Shown here: in pieces, positions 50,917-59,717 of the stretch
How the letters are laid out: every line of letters begins with the position of its first letter
Position numbering within the stretch: the first letter of the stretch is position 1
NCBI RefSeq assembly: GCF_038007465.1
Contig: NZ_JBBOXF010000001.1
Coordinates: 1,361,001-1,425,000, forward strand
DNA length: 64,000 bases
Reading direction: 5' to 3'
Source: Sporosarcina sp. FSL K6-1508
Lineage (GTDB): Bacteria; Bacillota; Bacilli; Bacillales_A; Planococcaceae
Position numbers and translations under genes: made by a program
The notes under the pieces: model-generated
What the model was told of the DNA's origin: nothing
Database searches by the model: none
What the model saw: the letters and a program-made list of their open reading frames with translations, nothing else

Positions 50917-52411
50917 GACACGCTATAAGTTACACTGGATTACAGCAATTATAGAAGTGTTGAAAACGGCAAAAGAAGCAATCTTGCCGATCATTGTGCT
51001 TGTGTTCGCCAATGGTCTGAATGATTTGGGGTCTGGTAAATGGTATTTAGATTATTTAACCTTTATCATTTTCGGAGTTCTTATTATTGTATTTTTCATT
51101 ACAGGAATTATTAAGTGGAAGCGTTTCGAATACTGGTTCGAAGACAATGAACTTCGTATTGAATATGGGTTATTTGTAAAAAAGAAACGTTATATTCCGT
51201 TTGACCGGATTCAAAGCCTGGATTATACGGAAGGGATTTTGCACCGGCCTTTCAAACTTGTCAAAGTAAAAGTGGAAACAGCAGGCAACTCCTCTTCCAA
51301 AAAGTCGGAAGCAGAACTGACTGCGATTACGAAAGAGGCAGCAAATAGGATTGAAAAGAAAATAGCACAGGCGAAAACTGGCAAAAAGGAAGTTTGGCAG
51401 GAAAATGGAGTGCTGGCGGAAGATATCCAGGCAGTGGAAGAACCGCAAACGAAATCCGTTTTTACGATGTCGTCAAAAGGATTGCTAATCCTGGCAACTA
51501 CATCGGGCGGAATTGGGATCATTCTTTCGGGTGTTGGGATCTTCCTATCGCAGTTTGCCGAGATGATTCCGTTTGGTTGGATGTATGAAGAGATTTCGGG
51601 CTTCATCAAATTCGGTCTTCTTATCGTTGCGATTGCTGTCTTTTTAGGATTTGTTCTCGTTTGGGGGCTGTCTGTTGCGATGACATTCCTGGCGTACTAT
51701 GGTTTTAGTGTTTCGCTTGAAAAAGAAGATATTGTCATTACGCGCGGTCTGCTTGAGAAAAAAAGAATGACAGTGCCGCTTAATAGGGTTCAAAGTGTGC
51801 GTATTATTGAAAATCCTTTTAGGCAGCTATTTGGCTATGCCGCTGTGGCAATTGATAGTGCGGGGGGAGGAGGAGTTGAAGGAGCGAAAATTAACTTGTT
51901 CCCTCTTGTTAAAAGAACGGATATCTACGGCCCGTTAAAAGAGATATTCCCGGATCTCATACTTGACGAACCAACGGAGAAACTCCCCGTGCGTGGAAAG
52001 CGCTTTTTCTATCGTGTCGATTTCCTATGGATGATTCCTGCAATCGGCGCATTGACGTACTTTTTCTTTCCATACGGATTGTTTTCGCTTCTTATCGTGC
52101 CGGTCATTGTCCTCTTTGGATTATGGCAGCACCGCTCAGCTGCTTATGGAATTTCTGGCAATCAGTTGACAATGCGGTTCAGGAACTTCAGCCTCCAGAC
52201 GGCTTACTTGACGAAAAACAGAATTCAATCGATGGAAATGAAACAAAACTACTTCCACAAACGTAAAAATGTGGCGACAATAGCGACAAATATCAAATCG
52301 GGTATGAGTACTTTTCGCGCCCAAGTACATCATATGGAAGAAGCGGAAGCGGAGAAGATTCTTTCGTGGTATGAGAAAAACGCAATAAATACAGAAAGAG
52401 AGCAGGGGTAA
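50909..52411 (+). CDS. ydbT: bPH2 (DUF304) membrane protein YdbT
   Basis: A 500-aa protein with three bPH2 domains, each preceded by a pair of membrane helices. The three DUF304 cores begin at FEDNELRIEYGLF, LEKEDIVITRGLL and ISGNQLTMRFRNF. The middle one contains VPLNRVQSVRIIENPFRQLFG. It is the YdbT partner of YdbS and the order is conserved with B. subtilis. I choose the ATG at 50909, with AAGGGTGG upstream, rather than an open frame beginning in ydbS. Confidence 0.9.
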   Translation: MSETRYKLHWITAIIEVLKTAKEAILPIIVLVFANGLNDLGSGKWYLDYLTFIIFGVLIIVFFITGIIKWKRFEYWFEDNELRIEYGLFVKKKRYIPFDRIQSLDYTEGILHRPFKLVKVKVETAGNSSSKKSEAELTAITKEAANRIEKKIAQAKTGKKEVWQENGVLAEDIQAVEEPQTKSVFTMSSKGLLILATTSGGIGIILSGVGIFLSQFAEMIPFGWMYEEISGFIKFGLLIVAIAVFLGFVLVWGLSVAMTFLAYYGFSVSLEKEDIVITRGLLEKKRMTVPLNRVQSVRIIENPFRQLFGYAAVAIDSAGGGGVEGAKINLFPLVKRTDIYGPLKEIFPDLILDEPTEKLPVRGKRFFYRVDFLWMIPAIGALTYFFFPYGLFSLLIVPVIVLFGLWQHRSAAYGISGNQLTMRFRNFSLQTAYLTKNRIQSMEMKQNYFHKRKNVATIATNIKSGMSTFRAQVHHMEEAEAEKILSWYEKNAINTEREQG

Positions 52412-52420
52412 CCTGCTCTC
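52396..52420. terminator. Terminator-like hairpin between convergent ydbT and rhomboid genes
   Basis: GAGAGCAGG pairs with CCTGCTCTC round a GGTAA loop that carries the ydbT stop codon. The T tract is interrupted (TTATCTTCTTTTCTT), so efficiency is uncertain. Confidence 0.55.
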
Positions 52421-53035
52421 TTATCTTCTTTTCTTACCTTTCCAACTGACAATCCGTTTCGGATGAAAATAGCTGAGTCCGATTAAAAATCCGACGACTA
52501 ACCCTGCAATGTGGGCGGTTGTGTTAATTCCGGGCTGGATATAGGTCATAATAATGCTGATTACAATAATTGGTACAATAATCTGTCTTAGTTGCGGCAG
52601 GATATGCTTTGTATAATAGACAAGAGCTCCAAATGCTCCGAGAATCCCGAAAATTGCACCACTTGCACCGACACTTGCATACGCAGGACCCTGTAAGAAA
52701 AATGTTGCTATATTAGCGAAAATACCTGAGAGCATATAAATTGTCAGGAAGCGTGCTTTGCCTGCGATTTTCTCGAGTTCAGGCCCGAAAATGAAAAGAG
52801 AAAACATATTAAACAGCAGGTGCATAATACCGCCGTGAAGGAACATCGGTGTAAGGAGTCTCCACCATTCTCCTTCGGAAATGAGAAAGTTGATGCCAAC
52901 GCCAGCGTTAAATACTTGGGTCCCAATAATCGGGATAAGAGTCACCACATAAATAAGGATATTCAAAGCAAGGAAGAACGTCACCACCGGATATAGGCGG
53001 ATATATTGCGAGAAGCTTTCTGTACGGCTAAACAT
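52421..53035 (-). CDS. Rhomboid family intramembrane serine protease
   Basis: A 204-aa membrane protease with six helices. The catalytic Ser is in GASGAIFGILGAF and the His in NTTAHIAGLVVGFLIG; FLHGGIMHLLFNMFSLFIFG is the conserved helix-2 motif. It corresponds in position to B. subtilis YdcA. GAGGTGAAT lies just before the ATG. It is divergent from acpS with a gap of 66 bp. Its protein substrates are unknown. Confidence 0.93.
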   Translation of the reverse strand: MFSRTESFSQYIRLYPVVTFFLALNILIYVVTLIPIIGTQVFNAGVGINFLISEGEWWRLLTPMFLHGGIMHLLFNMFSLFIFGPELEKIAGKARFLTIYMLSGIFANIATFFLQGPAYASVGASGAIFGILGAFGALVYYTKHILPQLRQIIVPIIVISIIMTYIQPGINTTAHIAGLVVGFLIGLSYFHPKRIVSWKGKKRR

Positions 53036-53101
53036 GTATTCACCTCAATCTATAACCTCATTATACATATCTTATGGTCTAGTTGGAAAGGAGGAGTTTT
53101 T

Positions 53102-53455
53102 TTGATTGCAGGAATTGGGCTTGATATCGTCGAATTGGATAGAATCGCTAAGTTGGATGGCAGGAGTCCGAGATTCCGGATGCGCATTTTAACAGAGAAG
53201 GAGTTGGAGATTTACGAATCGCATACAAGTAACCGCCGAATAGAATTCCTCGCGGGGCGATTTGCAGGGAAAGAAGCATTCGCCAAGGCGTTAGGAACAG
53301 GGATTGGAACTCGGTGTAACTTCGCGGACATCGGCATATTACCTGAGCCGAGCGGGAAGCCGACTGTATTTTTTAAAGGCGAATCAATTAATGGTTTCAT
53401 TTCGATTACCCATACGCAAACCGTCGCAGCAGCTCAAGTAATCCTTCTTGCATAA
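53102..53455 (+). CDS. acpS: Holo-[acyl-carrier-protein] synthase
   Basis: A 117-aa enzyme that attaches the 4'-phosphopantetheine of CoA to acyl-carrier protein. Hallmarks: GIGLDIVELDRIAK at the N terminus (Asp, a Mg ligand), LAGRFAGKEAFAKALGTGIG and the closing SITHTQTVAAAQVIL. The start is the TTG at 53102, with AAAGGAGGAG upstream; the frame upstream to 53006 is unrelated. It is followed by ydcC and alr, as in B. subtilis. Confidence 0.95.
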   Translation: MIAGIGLDIVELDRIAKLDGRSPRFRMRILTEKELEIYESHTSNRRIEFLAGRFAGKEAFAKALGTGIGTRCNFADIGILPEPSGKPTVFFKGESINGFISITHTQTVAAAQVILLA

Positions 53456-53513
53456 TTGTTCGTCCTTCCTCATAAGATGACCTACCCGATTGAAATGAGA
53501 AAGGATGAACTGT

Positions 53514-54518
53514 ATGCGTAGCCGGATATTTGCTCTTTTGTTAGTTGCAGTCATGGTAATCCTCGCGGCATGTGGGGCGCCGTCGAAAGAGGACGTCATG
53601 AAAAAGCTCAGTGGAAAGTGGAGTGATGGGAAAGGGTATGACTTGCAAGCGACCATGGAAATTAAGACGGGAGCAGAGCCACGTTTATATGAGGTTGAGG
53701 TCTGGCATACGAAGCCAACTTTTTATCGCGTTAACGTAACGCAGTCAGGAAGTAAGGACTCCCAAATGATCGTACGCAATAAAGAAGGTGTGTTTGTCGT
53801 CACGCCATCACTTGGTAAGACATATAAGTTCCAAAGTGAATGGCCCGCACAAAATAGTCAGGCATACTTAATTGGTGCTTTGTCAGATGATATTAAAGCT
53901 GATGAAAATGCTACGATGACCGAAGAGGATAATACCTATGTCTTTGAAACTGCAACAAGGAATAATCATAAGAAAGTTCTGCCAACCCAGCAAATTCATA
54001 TTGACAAAAAGACACTCTTGCCAACGTATGTTTCAGTTCTGGATGAAAATAAAGAAGAGAAAATTCGTATCACATTTAATAAGATTACACTTGGCATCGA
54101 ACGAAAGGCCGCAGATTACAAAGTAGATATGGAAGAAACCAATACGAGTAAAGAAACTGAGCCTGCGGATGATGAAAAAACAGGACTCTCCACGTACTAT
54201 CCATCAGTAGTTTGGGCAGAGGGCACTCTCCTAGATGAGGAAGTGGTGAAAACGGATACTGGTACACGTTCATTTATGACGTTTGGAGGGGAAAAGGAGT
54301 TCGTCATTATACAGGAACCAGCAGTTAGACCTGATAACGAAATGCCGGTATCCGTTGAAGGAGATCCTGTCGATCTTGGATTCGCCATCGCTGCACTTAC
54401 AGAAAAATCACTACGTTGGGAAAGTGAAGGTGTTTCCTTCTTCATCGCCTCTGAATCATTGACGCAAGATGAGATGATTGAAGTAGCTGGATCGATGAAA
54501 GCGGAAGGTATGAAATAA
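53514..54518 (+). CDS. ydcC: Lipoprotein, LolA-like / sporulation-associated YdcC
   Basis: A 334-aa exported lipoprotein: a signal peptide (SRIFALLLVAVMVILAAC) with Cys as the lipobox residue. The mature part (KLSGKWSDGKGYDLQATMEI, VEVWHTKPTFYRVNV) resembles the LolA/YdcC fold. In B. subtilis YdcC is sporulation-related and sits in the same place between acpS and alr. AAAGG lies upstream of the ATG at 53514; an ATG three codons before it overlaps the ribosome site. It probably binds a lipid or a wall component, but this is inferred from the fold. Confidence 0.88.
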   Translation: MRSRIFALLLVAVMVILAACGAPSKEDVMKKLSGKWSDGKGYDLQATMEIKTGAEPRLYEVEVWHTKPTFYRVNVTQSGSKDSQMIVRNKEGVFVVTPSLGKTYKFQSEWPAQNSQAYLIGALSDDIKADENATMTEEDNTYVFETATRNNHKKVLPTQQIHIDKKTLLPTYVSVLDENKEEKIRITFNKITLGIERKAADYKVDMEETNTSKETEPADDEKTGLSTYYPSVVWAEGTLLDEEVVKTDTGTRSFMTFGGEKEFVIIQEPAVRPDNEMPVSVEGDPVDLGFAIAALTEKSLRWESEGVSFFIASESLTQDEMIEVAGSMKAEGMK

Positions 54519-54586
54519 CTATAGTTGACGAAAAAAGGGCGGGGGATGGATAATAGGGGGTATTACTATGCAAATGAGGGAGAGTC

Positions 54587-55726
54587 ATGGAAAACCCTGT
54601 TCATTACCGCCCGACGCAAGTGATCGTCGAACTGGAAGCGATTCGGACTAATGTTCGGAATCTAAAAGCGTATTTGGGAAGCGAAACTTCAATTATTGCA
54701 GTCGTGAAAGCGGATGGCTACGGTCACGGTGATGTGGAAGTTGCTCACTCCGCTTTCGAGGCTGGTGCAGAAATGGTCTCAGTAGCAACACCTGACGAGG
54801 CGGTACGACTCCGAGTGGCGGGTATTAGCGGGGACATCCTCGTCATGGGGCCGTCTCCGCTTATGTTTGCTGAAAAAGCAGCTGAATTGGGGATTACGAT
54901 TACCGTTTCAAGTGCTGAGTGGTTGCAGTCAGCATTGGATATCAGTGAAAGTTTTAAGCGACCGTTGAAAGTCCATGTAAAAGTTGACAGTGGAATGGGT
55001 AGAATCGGATTAAGGGATGTGGATGCACTCCGGTCTCTCGCTTCGGTCATTGAACGTTCTAACCAAGTACTTTTGGATGGAATTTTCACACATTTTGCTT
55101 GTGCAGATGAAGAAAACCCCGTGAGTACAGAAGAACAATTTAAAATGTTCATGAAGCTAGTACAGACATTGCCTGAAAAACCAAGGCTTGTTCATGCGTC
55201 AAATAGCGCAGCAACCCTCCTCTATCCCGAATATGCGCTTGACGCAGTCCGTTTCGGAATCGGACTCTACGGTATCGCGCCTTCGGAATATGTAGGAGGG
55301 AAATTGCCGTTTCGCCTTGAAAGATCGTTCGTGCTGGAAAGTGAGCTCGCTTATGTGAAGTTGCTGGAGGCAGGTAATCGAATTAGCTACGGAGGCACCT
55401 ACGAAACTTCGGAAGCGGAGTGGATTGGTACAATCCCAATTGGTTATGCTGATGGTCTGCGACGCGGTCTGCGCGGACAGGAAGTACTCATCGGCGGCGA
55501 ACGGATGCCTATCATTGGAACAATCTGCATGGACCAGTGCATGGTGAAGCTTCCGCGGGAATTGCTGGTTGGTGAAAAAGTAGTGCTAATAGGCCGTCAA
55601 GGTGGGGAAGAAATTACGATGGAAGAGTGGGCGAGACGACTCGGCACAATTCCATATGAAATTGCCGTGTCCATTGCGAAGCGAGTACCGAGAATATACA
55701 CAGGGAAAGATGGACAGAATATATAA
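54587..55726 (+). CDS. alr: Alanine racemase
   Basis: A 379-aa PLP enzyme that converts L-Ala to D-Ala for peptidoglycan. The PLP lysine is Lys41 in VVKADGYGHG, VKVDSGMGRIG lies in the barrel, and the second catalytic Tyr is in RISYGGTYET. The C-terminal domain carries GTICMDQCMVKLP. GAGGGAGAG lies just before the ATG. It supplies D-Ala to the ddl product described at 45 kb, although the genes are 9 kb apart. Confidence 0.96.
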   Translation: MENPVHYRPTQVIVELEAIRTNVRNLKAYLGSETSIIAVVKADGYGHGDVEVAHSAFEAGAEMVSVATPDEAVRLRVAGISGDILVMGPSPLMFAEKAAELGITITVSSAEWLQSALDISESFKRPLKVHVKVDSGMGRIGLRDVDALRSLASVIERSNQVLLDGIFTHFACADEENPVSTEEQFKMFMKLVQTLPEKPRLVHASNSAATLLYPEYALDAVRFGIGLYGIAPSEYVGGKLPFRLERSFVLESELAYVKLLEAGNRISYGGTYETSEAEWIGTIPIGYADGLRRGLRGQEVLIGGERMPIIGTICMDQCMVKLPRELLVGEKVVLIGRQGGEEITMEEWARRLGTIPYEIAVSIAKRVPRIYTGKDGQNI

Positions 55727-55868
55727 TATTCGTACTTTCGACAAAAAACCTAGTAAATTTGCAGAATCCTGTCAATAAAATTCCTTTCGTGTCTTCTCAT
55801 TGTCGGTATTCAATGGTAAGATGGACTTGTATTGAAATAAGGGAACGGGTTTGTCGGAGGTGCTAACG

Positions 55869-56150
55869 TTGCGTGTAAATAAAAACATGAAAGAAATCAT
55901 TGTTAAAATTCCGAAACGGATGCTGAATGAAAATGAACATACGGTCGTCCATCAAGAGCTGGACCGTGGTGATTTCGTTTATATTTCGACAAGACGACAC
56001 GTAACTGACTACGAATCGGATACGATCAAGGAAGAGATGATGAACGGTTATCTCGAAATGTCGCAAATCAACCTTAGAATCGCCACAGAATGCCTTCATG
56101 TGGAATTCGAAGCCCAGCATATGGTGGAACGTCTCGTAAGCGGAGGATGA
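55869..56150 (+). CDS. ndoAI: Antitoxin EndoAI (MazE-like)
   Basis: A 93-aa antitoxin that neutralises the downstream NdoA toxin. An N-terminal ribbon-helix-helix-like segment (KEIIVKIPKRMLNEN) is followed by the toxin-binding C terminus (MSQINLRIATECLHVEFEAQ, ending in HMVERLVSGG, the same end as B. subtilis EndoAI). The TTG at 55869 has GGAGG 8 bases upstream; the in-frame TTG at 55851 lies before that site. The gene is 4 bp before ndoA and so translated with it. The RHH region is more diverged than the C terminus. Confidence 0.9.
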   Translation: MRVNKNMKEIIVKIPKRMLNENEHTVVHQELDRGDFVYISTRRHVTDYESDTIKEEMMNGYLEMSQINLRIATECLHVEFEAQHMVERLVSGG

Positions 56151-56154
56151 AAAG

Positions 56155-56505
56155 TTGGCAATAAAACGTGGAGACGTCTTTTTTGCAGATCTGTCGCCTG
56201 TAGTTGGTTCTGAACAGGGAGGAACGAGACCGGTCCTTGTCATTCAAAATGATATAGGAAATCGATTTAGTCCGACAGTTATCATTGCGGCAATTACTGC
56301 GCAAATCCAAAAAGCGAAATTGCCTACACATGTTGAAATCGATGCGGTGCGATATGGTTTCGAGCGGGATTCAGTTATTCTGCTCGAACAGGTCCGCACG
56401 ATCGACAAGTCGCGGCTTACCGATAAGATTACACACCTAGATGAATTTTTGATGGAACAGGTCGATGAAGCACTTGAAGTAAGTTTTGGCCTTATCAAAT
56501 TCTGA
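56155..56505 (+). CDS. ndoA: Endoribonuclease toxin NdoA (MazF)
   Basis: A 116-aa toxin nearly identical in pattern to B. subtilis EndoA/NdoA, which cuts mRNA at UACAU. Visible blocks: KRGDVFFADLSPVVGSEQGG (containing the catalytic Arg region), RPVLVIQNDIGNRFSPTVII and THVEIDAVRYGFERDSVILL. The start is a TTG preceded by GGAGG. It is paired with the antitoxin just before it. As in B. subtilis, the pair lies directly upstream of the rsb-sigB operon. Confidence 0.95.
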   Translation: MAIKRGDVFFADLSPVVGSEQGGTRPVLVIQNDIGNRFSPTVIIAAITAQIQKAKLPTHVEIDAVRYGFERDSVILLEQVRTIDKSRLTDKITHLDEFLMEQVDEALEVSFGLIKF

Positions 56506-56516
56506 GCATACATATA

Positions 56517-56556
56517 AGAAAAACACCATGGATTCGTTTCTGTGGTGTTCTTTTCA
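56517..56556 (+). terminator. Possible weak terminator between ndoA and rsbRA
   Basis: AACACCA pairs with TGGTGTT around a 17-base loop and is followed by CTTTTC. The stem is short, so read-through into the sigma-B locus is possible. Confidence 0.45.
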
Positions 56557-56687
56557 TTTCACTCTCTTTTCACTGGAACCATTTGGTTACCTAAGTAATA
56601 TGACAAAAAGAGTGTATTGCATCATTCTTTTCGTTACAATGAAGATACGTTAATTTGGAAATCACAAGGAGGCATATTGAAACAATT

Positions 56688-57518
56688 ATGAGTATTCAAC
56701 TGGTGGAAGGCATAGATGAAAATATTAATGAGATTATTGAGCGATGGCAAGCACTGATGAAGGATGAGAAGGGAGAAAAGTTTTTTCATTTCATGCCTGA
56801 ACAACTTGTAGAAAAAACAAGCAGTGAGTTTGCAGCACTGATGACATCGAATATTTATGAAAAAGACATTGTCAATACTGAGAAGTTGAAGGACTTTACG
56901 GAAAAGGTTGTCCGGTTTGGCTGGTCTATTAAGTTTGTTAATAAAGCGATTGATAACTTTTCGAAAATTGTCTTTGAATTATTGGAGGAAAAAGGGGTTA
57001 TAGAACAAAGTAATTTGCGGCTTTATATGACGCTTTTCGATAATTGGATTTTGCCATTACGCGAAAGTATTATAGAAGCCTATGCTGTGGAATGGGATCG
57101 CACCGTAAGTTTGCAGAAAATTGCCTTGCAGGAACTGTCGGCTTCATTGATACCGGTTTTCGAAAAGATATCAGTAATGCCACTTGTCGGTACGATCGAT
57201 ACAGAGCGGGCTAAACTGATTATGGAGAACTTACTGGAAGGTGTAGTCAAGCAGCGCGCTGAAGTTGTACTTCTCGATATTACCGGTGTACCAGTTGTGG
57301 ATACAATGGTTGCCCATCATATCATTCAGGCAGCGGACGCTGTCCGACTTGTCGGAGCAAAATGTATGCTGGTTGGCATTCGCCCAGAAATTGCCCAAAC
57401 GATTGTTACGCTCGGTATTAACCTGAACGATTTCACAACAACTAGCACGTTGCAGCGCGGAATGCAGGAGGCACTTGGACTGACGAACCGTACAATAGTG
57501 GAGGTTGAACAATCATGA
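56688..57518 (+). CDS. rsbRA: Stressosome protein RsbRA
   Basis: A 276-aa co-antagonist that forms the stressosome scaffold with RsbS. The N-terminal half is a non-heme globin-like sensor domain and the C-terminal half is a STAS domain with the two RsbT phosphorylation sites conserved: Thr172 (GTIDTERA) and Thr206 (VVDTMVAHH), matching Thr171 and Thr205 in B. subtilis. The start is uncertain. AAGGAGG ends 15 bases before the ATG at 56688, unusually far, but the length fits. It overlaps rsbS by 4 bases. Only this one RsbR is in the window. Confidence 0.93.
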   Translation: MSIQLVEGIDENINEIIERWQALMKDEKGEKFFHFMPEQLVEKTSSEFAALMTSNIYEKDIVNTEKLKDFTEKVVRFGWSIKFVNKAIDNFSKIVFELLEEKGVIEQSNLRLYMTLFDNWILPLRESIIEAYAVEWDRTVSLQKIALQELSASLIPVFEKISVMPLVGTIDTERAKLIMENLLEGVVKQRAEVVLLDITGVPVVDTMVAHHIIQAADAVRLVGAKCMLVGIRPEIAQTIVTLGINLNDFTTTSTLQRGMQEALGLTNRTIVEVEQS

Positions 57519-57877
57519 ATATGAGAATTCCGATTTTAAAACTAAATGACACGCTAATTGTCTCTGTTCAATGGGAACTTGACGATCAGACCGCCATCCA
57601 GTTTCAAGAAGATTTATTGAAAAAAATGCATGAAACGACGGCAAGAGGTGTTGTTATTGATTTAACGCCCATTGATTTCATCGATTCTTTTATTGCAAAA
57701 GTGTTGGGAGATGTTATCAGTATGTCGGGTTTAATGGGAGCGAAAGTAGTTATTACTGGGATTCAGCCTGCCGTTGCAATAACACTTATCGAACTTGGGA
57801 TTCGTTTAGAGAACGTTTTGACGGCGCTCGATCTCGAAAATGGATTGGACAAACTTCGTAAAGAATTGGAGGCCTAA
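57515..57877 (+). CDS. rsbS: Stressosome protein RsbS
   Basis: A 120-aa single STAS domain that holds RsbT in the stressosome until phosphorylated. The phospho-Ser is Ser58 in PIDFIDSFIAKVLGD, equivalent to Ser59 of B. subtilis. The ATG overlaps the rsbRA stop and has GGAGG 10 bases upstream. It is followed after 2 bp by rsbT. Confidence 0.95.
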   Translation: MNMRIPILKLNDTLIVSVQWELDDQTAIQFQEDLLKKMHETTARGVVIDLTPIDFIDSFIAKVLGDVISMSGLMGAKVVITGIQPAVAITLIELGIRLENVLTALDLENGLDKLRKELEA

Positions 57878-57879
57878 CA

Positions 57880-58281
57880 ATGGAGTACTGGTCTTCTGTA
57901 GATATATATACGGAGTGGGACATTGTTGCTGCCCGCCAGTTGGGTCGGAATGAAGCGAAGAAGTCCGGCTTCGGGACGGTCGATCAGGCGCGTATCACAA
58001 CGGCAATTAGTGAATTGGCGCGTAATATCTATTTATACGCTGGAAAAGGTAAGATAGAAATAAAGCGGTTGTCAGAAAATGACCTCTACGGAATTACGAT
58101 TATTGCTTCAGATAATGGTCCAGGCATTTCGGATATGCGCAAGGTAATGGAAGACGGATTCTCGACTTCCGGAGGACTTGGTGCAGGTATGCCGGGTGTG
58201 AGAAGGCTTATGGATGAATTTAAAGTGGATACGGAACCGGGAGTGGGCACAACGATCACCACTACCAAATGGCTCCGATGA
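57880..58281 (+). CDS. rsbT: Serine/threonine kinase RsbT
   Basis: A 133-aa GHKL-type kinase that phosphorylates RsbRA and RsbS under environmental stress and is then released to activate RsbU. The N box is ISELARNIYLYAGKG and the G1 box IIASDNGPGISDM, with a GGLGAGMPGVRRLMDEF lid. TTGGAGG lies 7 bases before the ATG. It is 14 bp upstream of rsbU. Confidence 0.95.
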   Translation: MEYWSSVDIYTEWDIVAARQLGRNEAKKSGFGTVDQARITTAISELARNIYLYAGKGKIEIKRLSENDLYGITIIASDNGPGISDMRKVMEDGFSTSGGLGAGMPGVRRLMDEFKVDTEPGVGTTITTTKWLR

Positions 58282-58295
58282 GGAGATGATTATGG

Positions 58296-59309
58296 ATGCC
58301 TCAGGAAGTTGGAAAGCAGTATAAAGAAATACTGAAACAATACGTAGATGGACAAAATGAAGAAGATTTATATGTAGGACAACAATTTAGCCGGCGATTC
58401 ATAGAAAAAGATATTTCGCCCGAAGACGTCATCAGTATCCACAAAACAGCACTCACTGAAGTTTTGCCGGATATGCCGGAAAGATTGTGGCACTCGTTTG
58501 ATTTTCTCATTGAAATGATGATCCATTATGGGCTTGCGCTTAAGGAACATCAGAGCCTCATTCGGAAACAGGAAGAGCTCCAAGTGGAGATGAATGTGGC
58601 GGCAAGAGTGCAAGATACGTTATTAAAAACGAAAAAACCTGATTTCAAAGAACTTGATATTGGGTTTGTCTCGGAGTCTGCTATGCAGATGAACGGAGAC
58701 TATATTTATTTTCTGAACGATAATAGTTACGAGGCAAGTGTGGCAGTAGCTGATGTTATGGGTAAAGGAATCCCAGCGGCGCTATGCATGTCAATGATCA
58801 AATTTGGAATGGACGGCTTGAGGAACGAAAATACAAGACCGGGGAATGCCCTTGATATTGTGAATCGGATTGTAGAAAAAAGTGTAGATAATTCGATGTT
58901 CATTTCCATGTATTACGGAAAGTATGATGCGAGGGATTCCACTTTTTCTTATGCTTCAGCTGGACATGAGCCTGCCCTTATGTACAAGGCTTCTGAGGGG
59001 ACATTTGTGGAACTTGATGCAAAAGGACTCCTTCTTGGAGTACATCCAAACGTTGTCTATGAAGAAAAAACAGTTCTGCTAGAAGAAGGTGATTTTATCG
59101 CCATGATGACCGATGGAGTAACTGAGGTCAGGACTGATACTGGTTTTATAGACGATGGAGTGATTAAATCGATTTTGGCGGAATTGAAAGACGAGACTGC
59201 CCAAAAGATCGCAGATACAGTATACCAAAGGCTTGCCTCCCTTCAAGACTTTCATTTGCGGGACGATTTCACGATTGTTATTTTTAAAAAAGAGAATGGG
59301 AAGGTTTAA
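58296..59309 (+). CDS. rsbU: Phosphatase RsbU (PP2C/SpoIIE type)
   Basis: A 337-aa activator phosphatase that removes phosphate from RsbV when RsbT binds. The N-terminal 80 residues are the four-helix RsbT-binding domain. The C-terminal PP2C domain shows metal-site Asp in NGDYIYF, VAVADVMGKGIPAAL and MMTDGVTEVRT. AGGAGATG lies 7 bases before the ATG. Its stop codon overlaps the -35 box of the sigma-B promoter that precedes rsbV. Confidence 0.94.
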   Translation: MPQEVGKQYKEILKQYVDGQNEEDLYVGQQFSRRFIEKDISPEDVISIHKTALTEVLPDMPERLWHSFDFLIEMMIHYGLALKEHQSLIRKQEELQVEMNVAARVQDTLLKTKKPDFKELDIGFVSESAMQMNGDYIYFLNDNSYEASVAVADVMGKGIPAALCMSMIKFGMDGLRNENTRPGNALDIVNRIVEKSVDNSMFISMYYGKYDARDSTFSYASAGHEPALMYKASEGTFVELDAKGLLLGVHPNVVYEEKTVLLEEGDFIAMMTDGVTEVRTDTGFIDDGVIKSILAELKDETAQKIADTVYQRLASLQDFHLRDDFTIVIFKKENGKV

Positions 59310-59328
59310 GACTTTAAATATAGGGTAT
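59304..59328 (+). promoter_or_regulatory. Sigma-B promoter of rsbV-rsbW-sigB-rsbX
   Basis: GTTTAA (59304-59309), 13 bases, GGGTAT (59323-59328): both boxes match the sigma-B consensus. It is 47 bases before the rsbV ATG and overlaps the rsbU stop, the same position as the autoregulatory promoter of B. subtilis. It makes the downstream four genes inducible by their own sigma factor. Confidence 0.85.
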
Positions 59329-59375
59329 ATATATTAATAATGTGCTTTTTAAAAAGAGAGATTCGGGGTGTGAAA

Positions 59376-59717
59376 ATGAATTTACAAGTTGAATTAGTGG
59401 AAGAAAATAGCATACAACGTTTTAAAATCGTTGGGGAAATTGATGCATTTACAGCACCGACGTTAAGAGAACGTCTGGTGACGGCAGAAAACGTAAAAGA
59501 GCTACAAGCGGAATTGGATCTTTCTGAAGTTGGTTACATGGATAGTACTGGACTTGGCGTTTTTGTCGGATTTTATAAAGCGGTTAAAGCCAATGGAGGA
59601 CATGTGAAAATTGTCGGCGTCAATGCGCGTCTTAAAAGACTATTTGAAATCACAGGTTTAGCGGAAGTCATGGATATCGTGATGGAAGAAAGTGGGGACA
59701 AAGATGCAACCGTATGA
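59376..59717 (+). CDS. rsbV: Anti-anti-sigma factor RsbV
   Basis: A 113-aa STAS domain. When unphosphorylated it binds RsbW and frees sigma-B. The phosphorylatable serine is Ser57 in YMDSTGLGVFVGF. I choose the ATG at 59376 with CGGGGTG upstream; upstream in-frame codons fall in the sigma-B promoter leader. It overlaps rsbW by 14 bases. Confidence 0.95.
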   Translation: MNLQVELVEENSIQRFKIVGEIDAFTAPTLRERLVTAENVKELQAELDLSEVGYMDSTGLGVFVGFYKAVKANGGHVKIVGVNARLKRLFEITGLAEVMDIVMEESGDKDATV

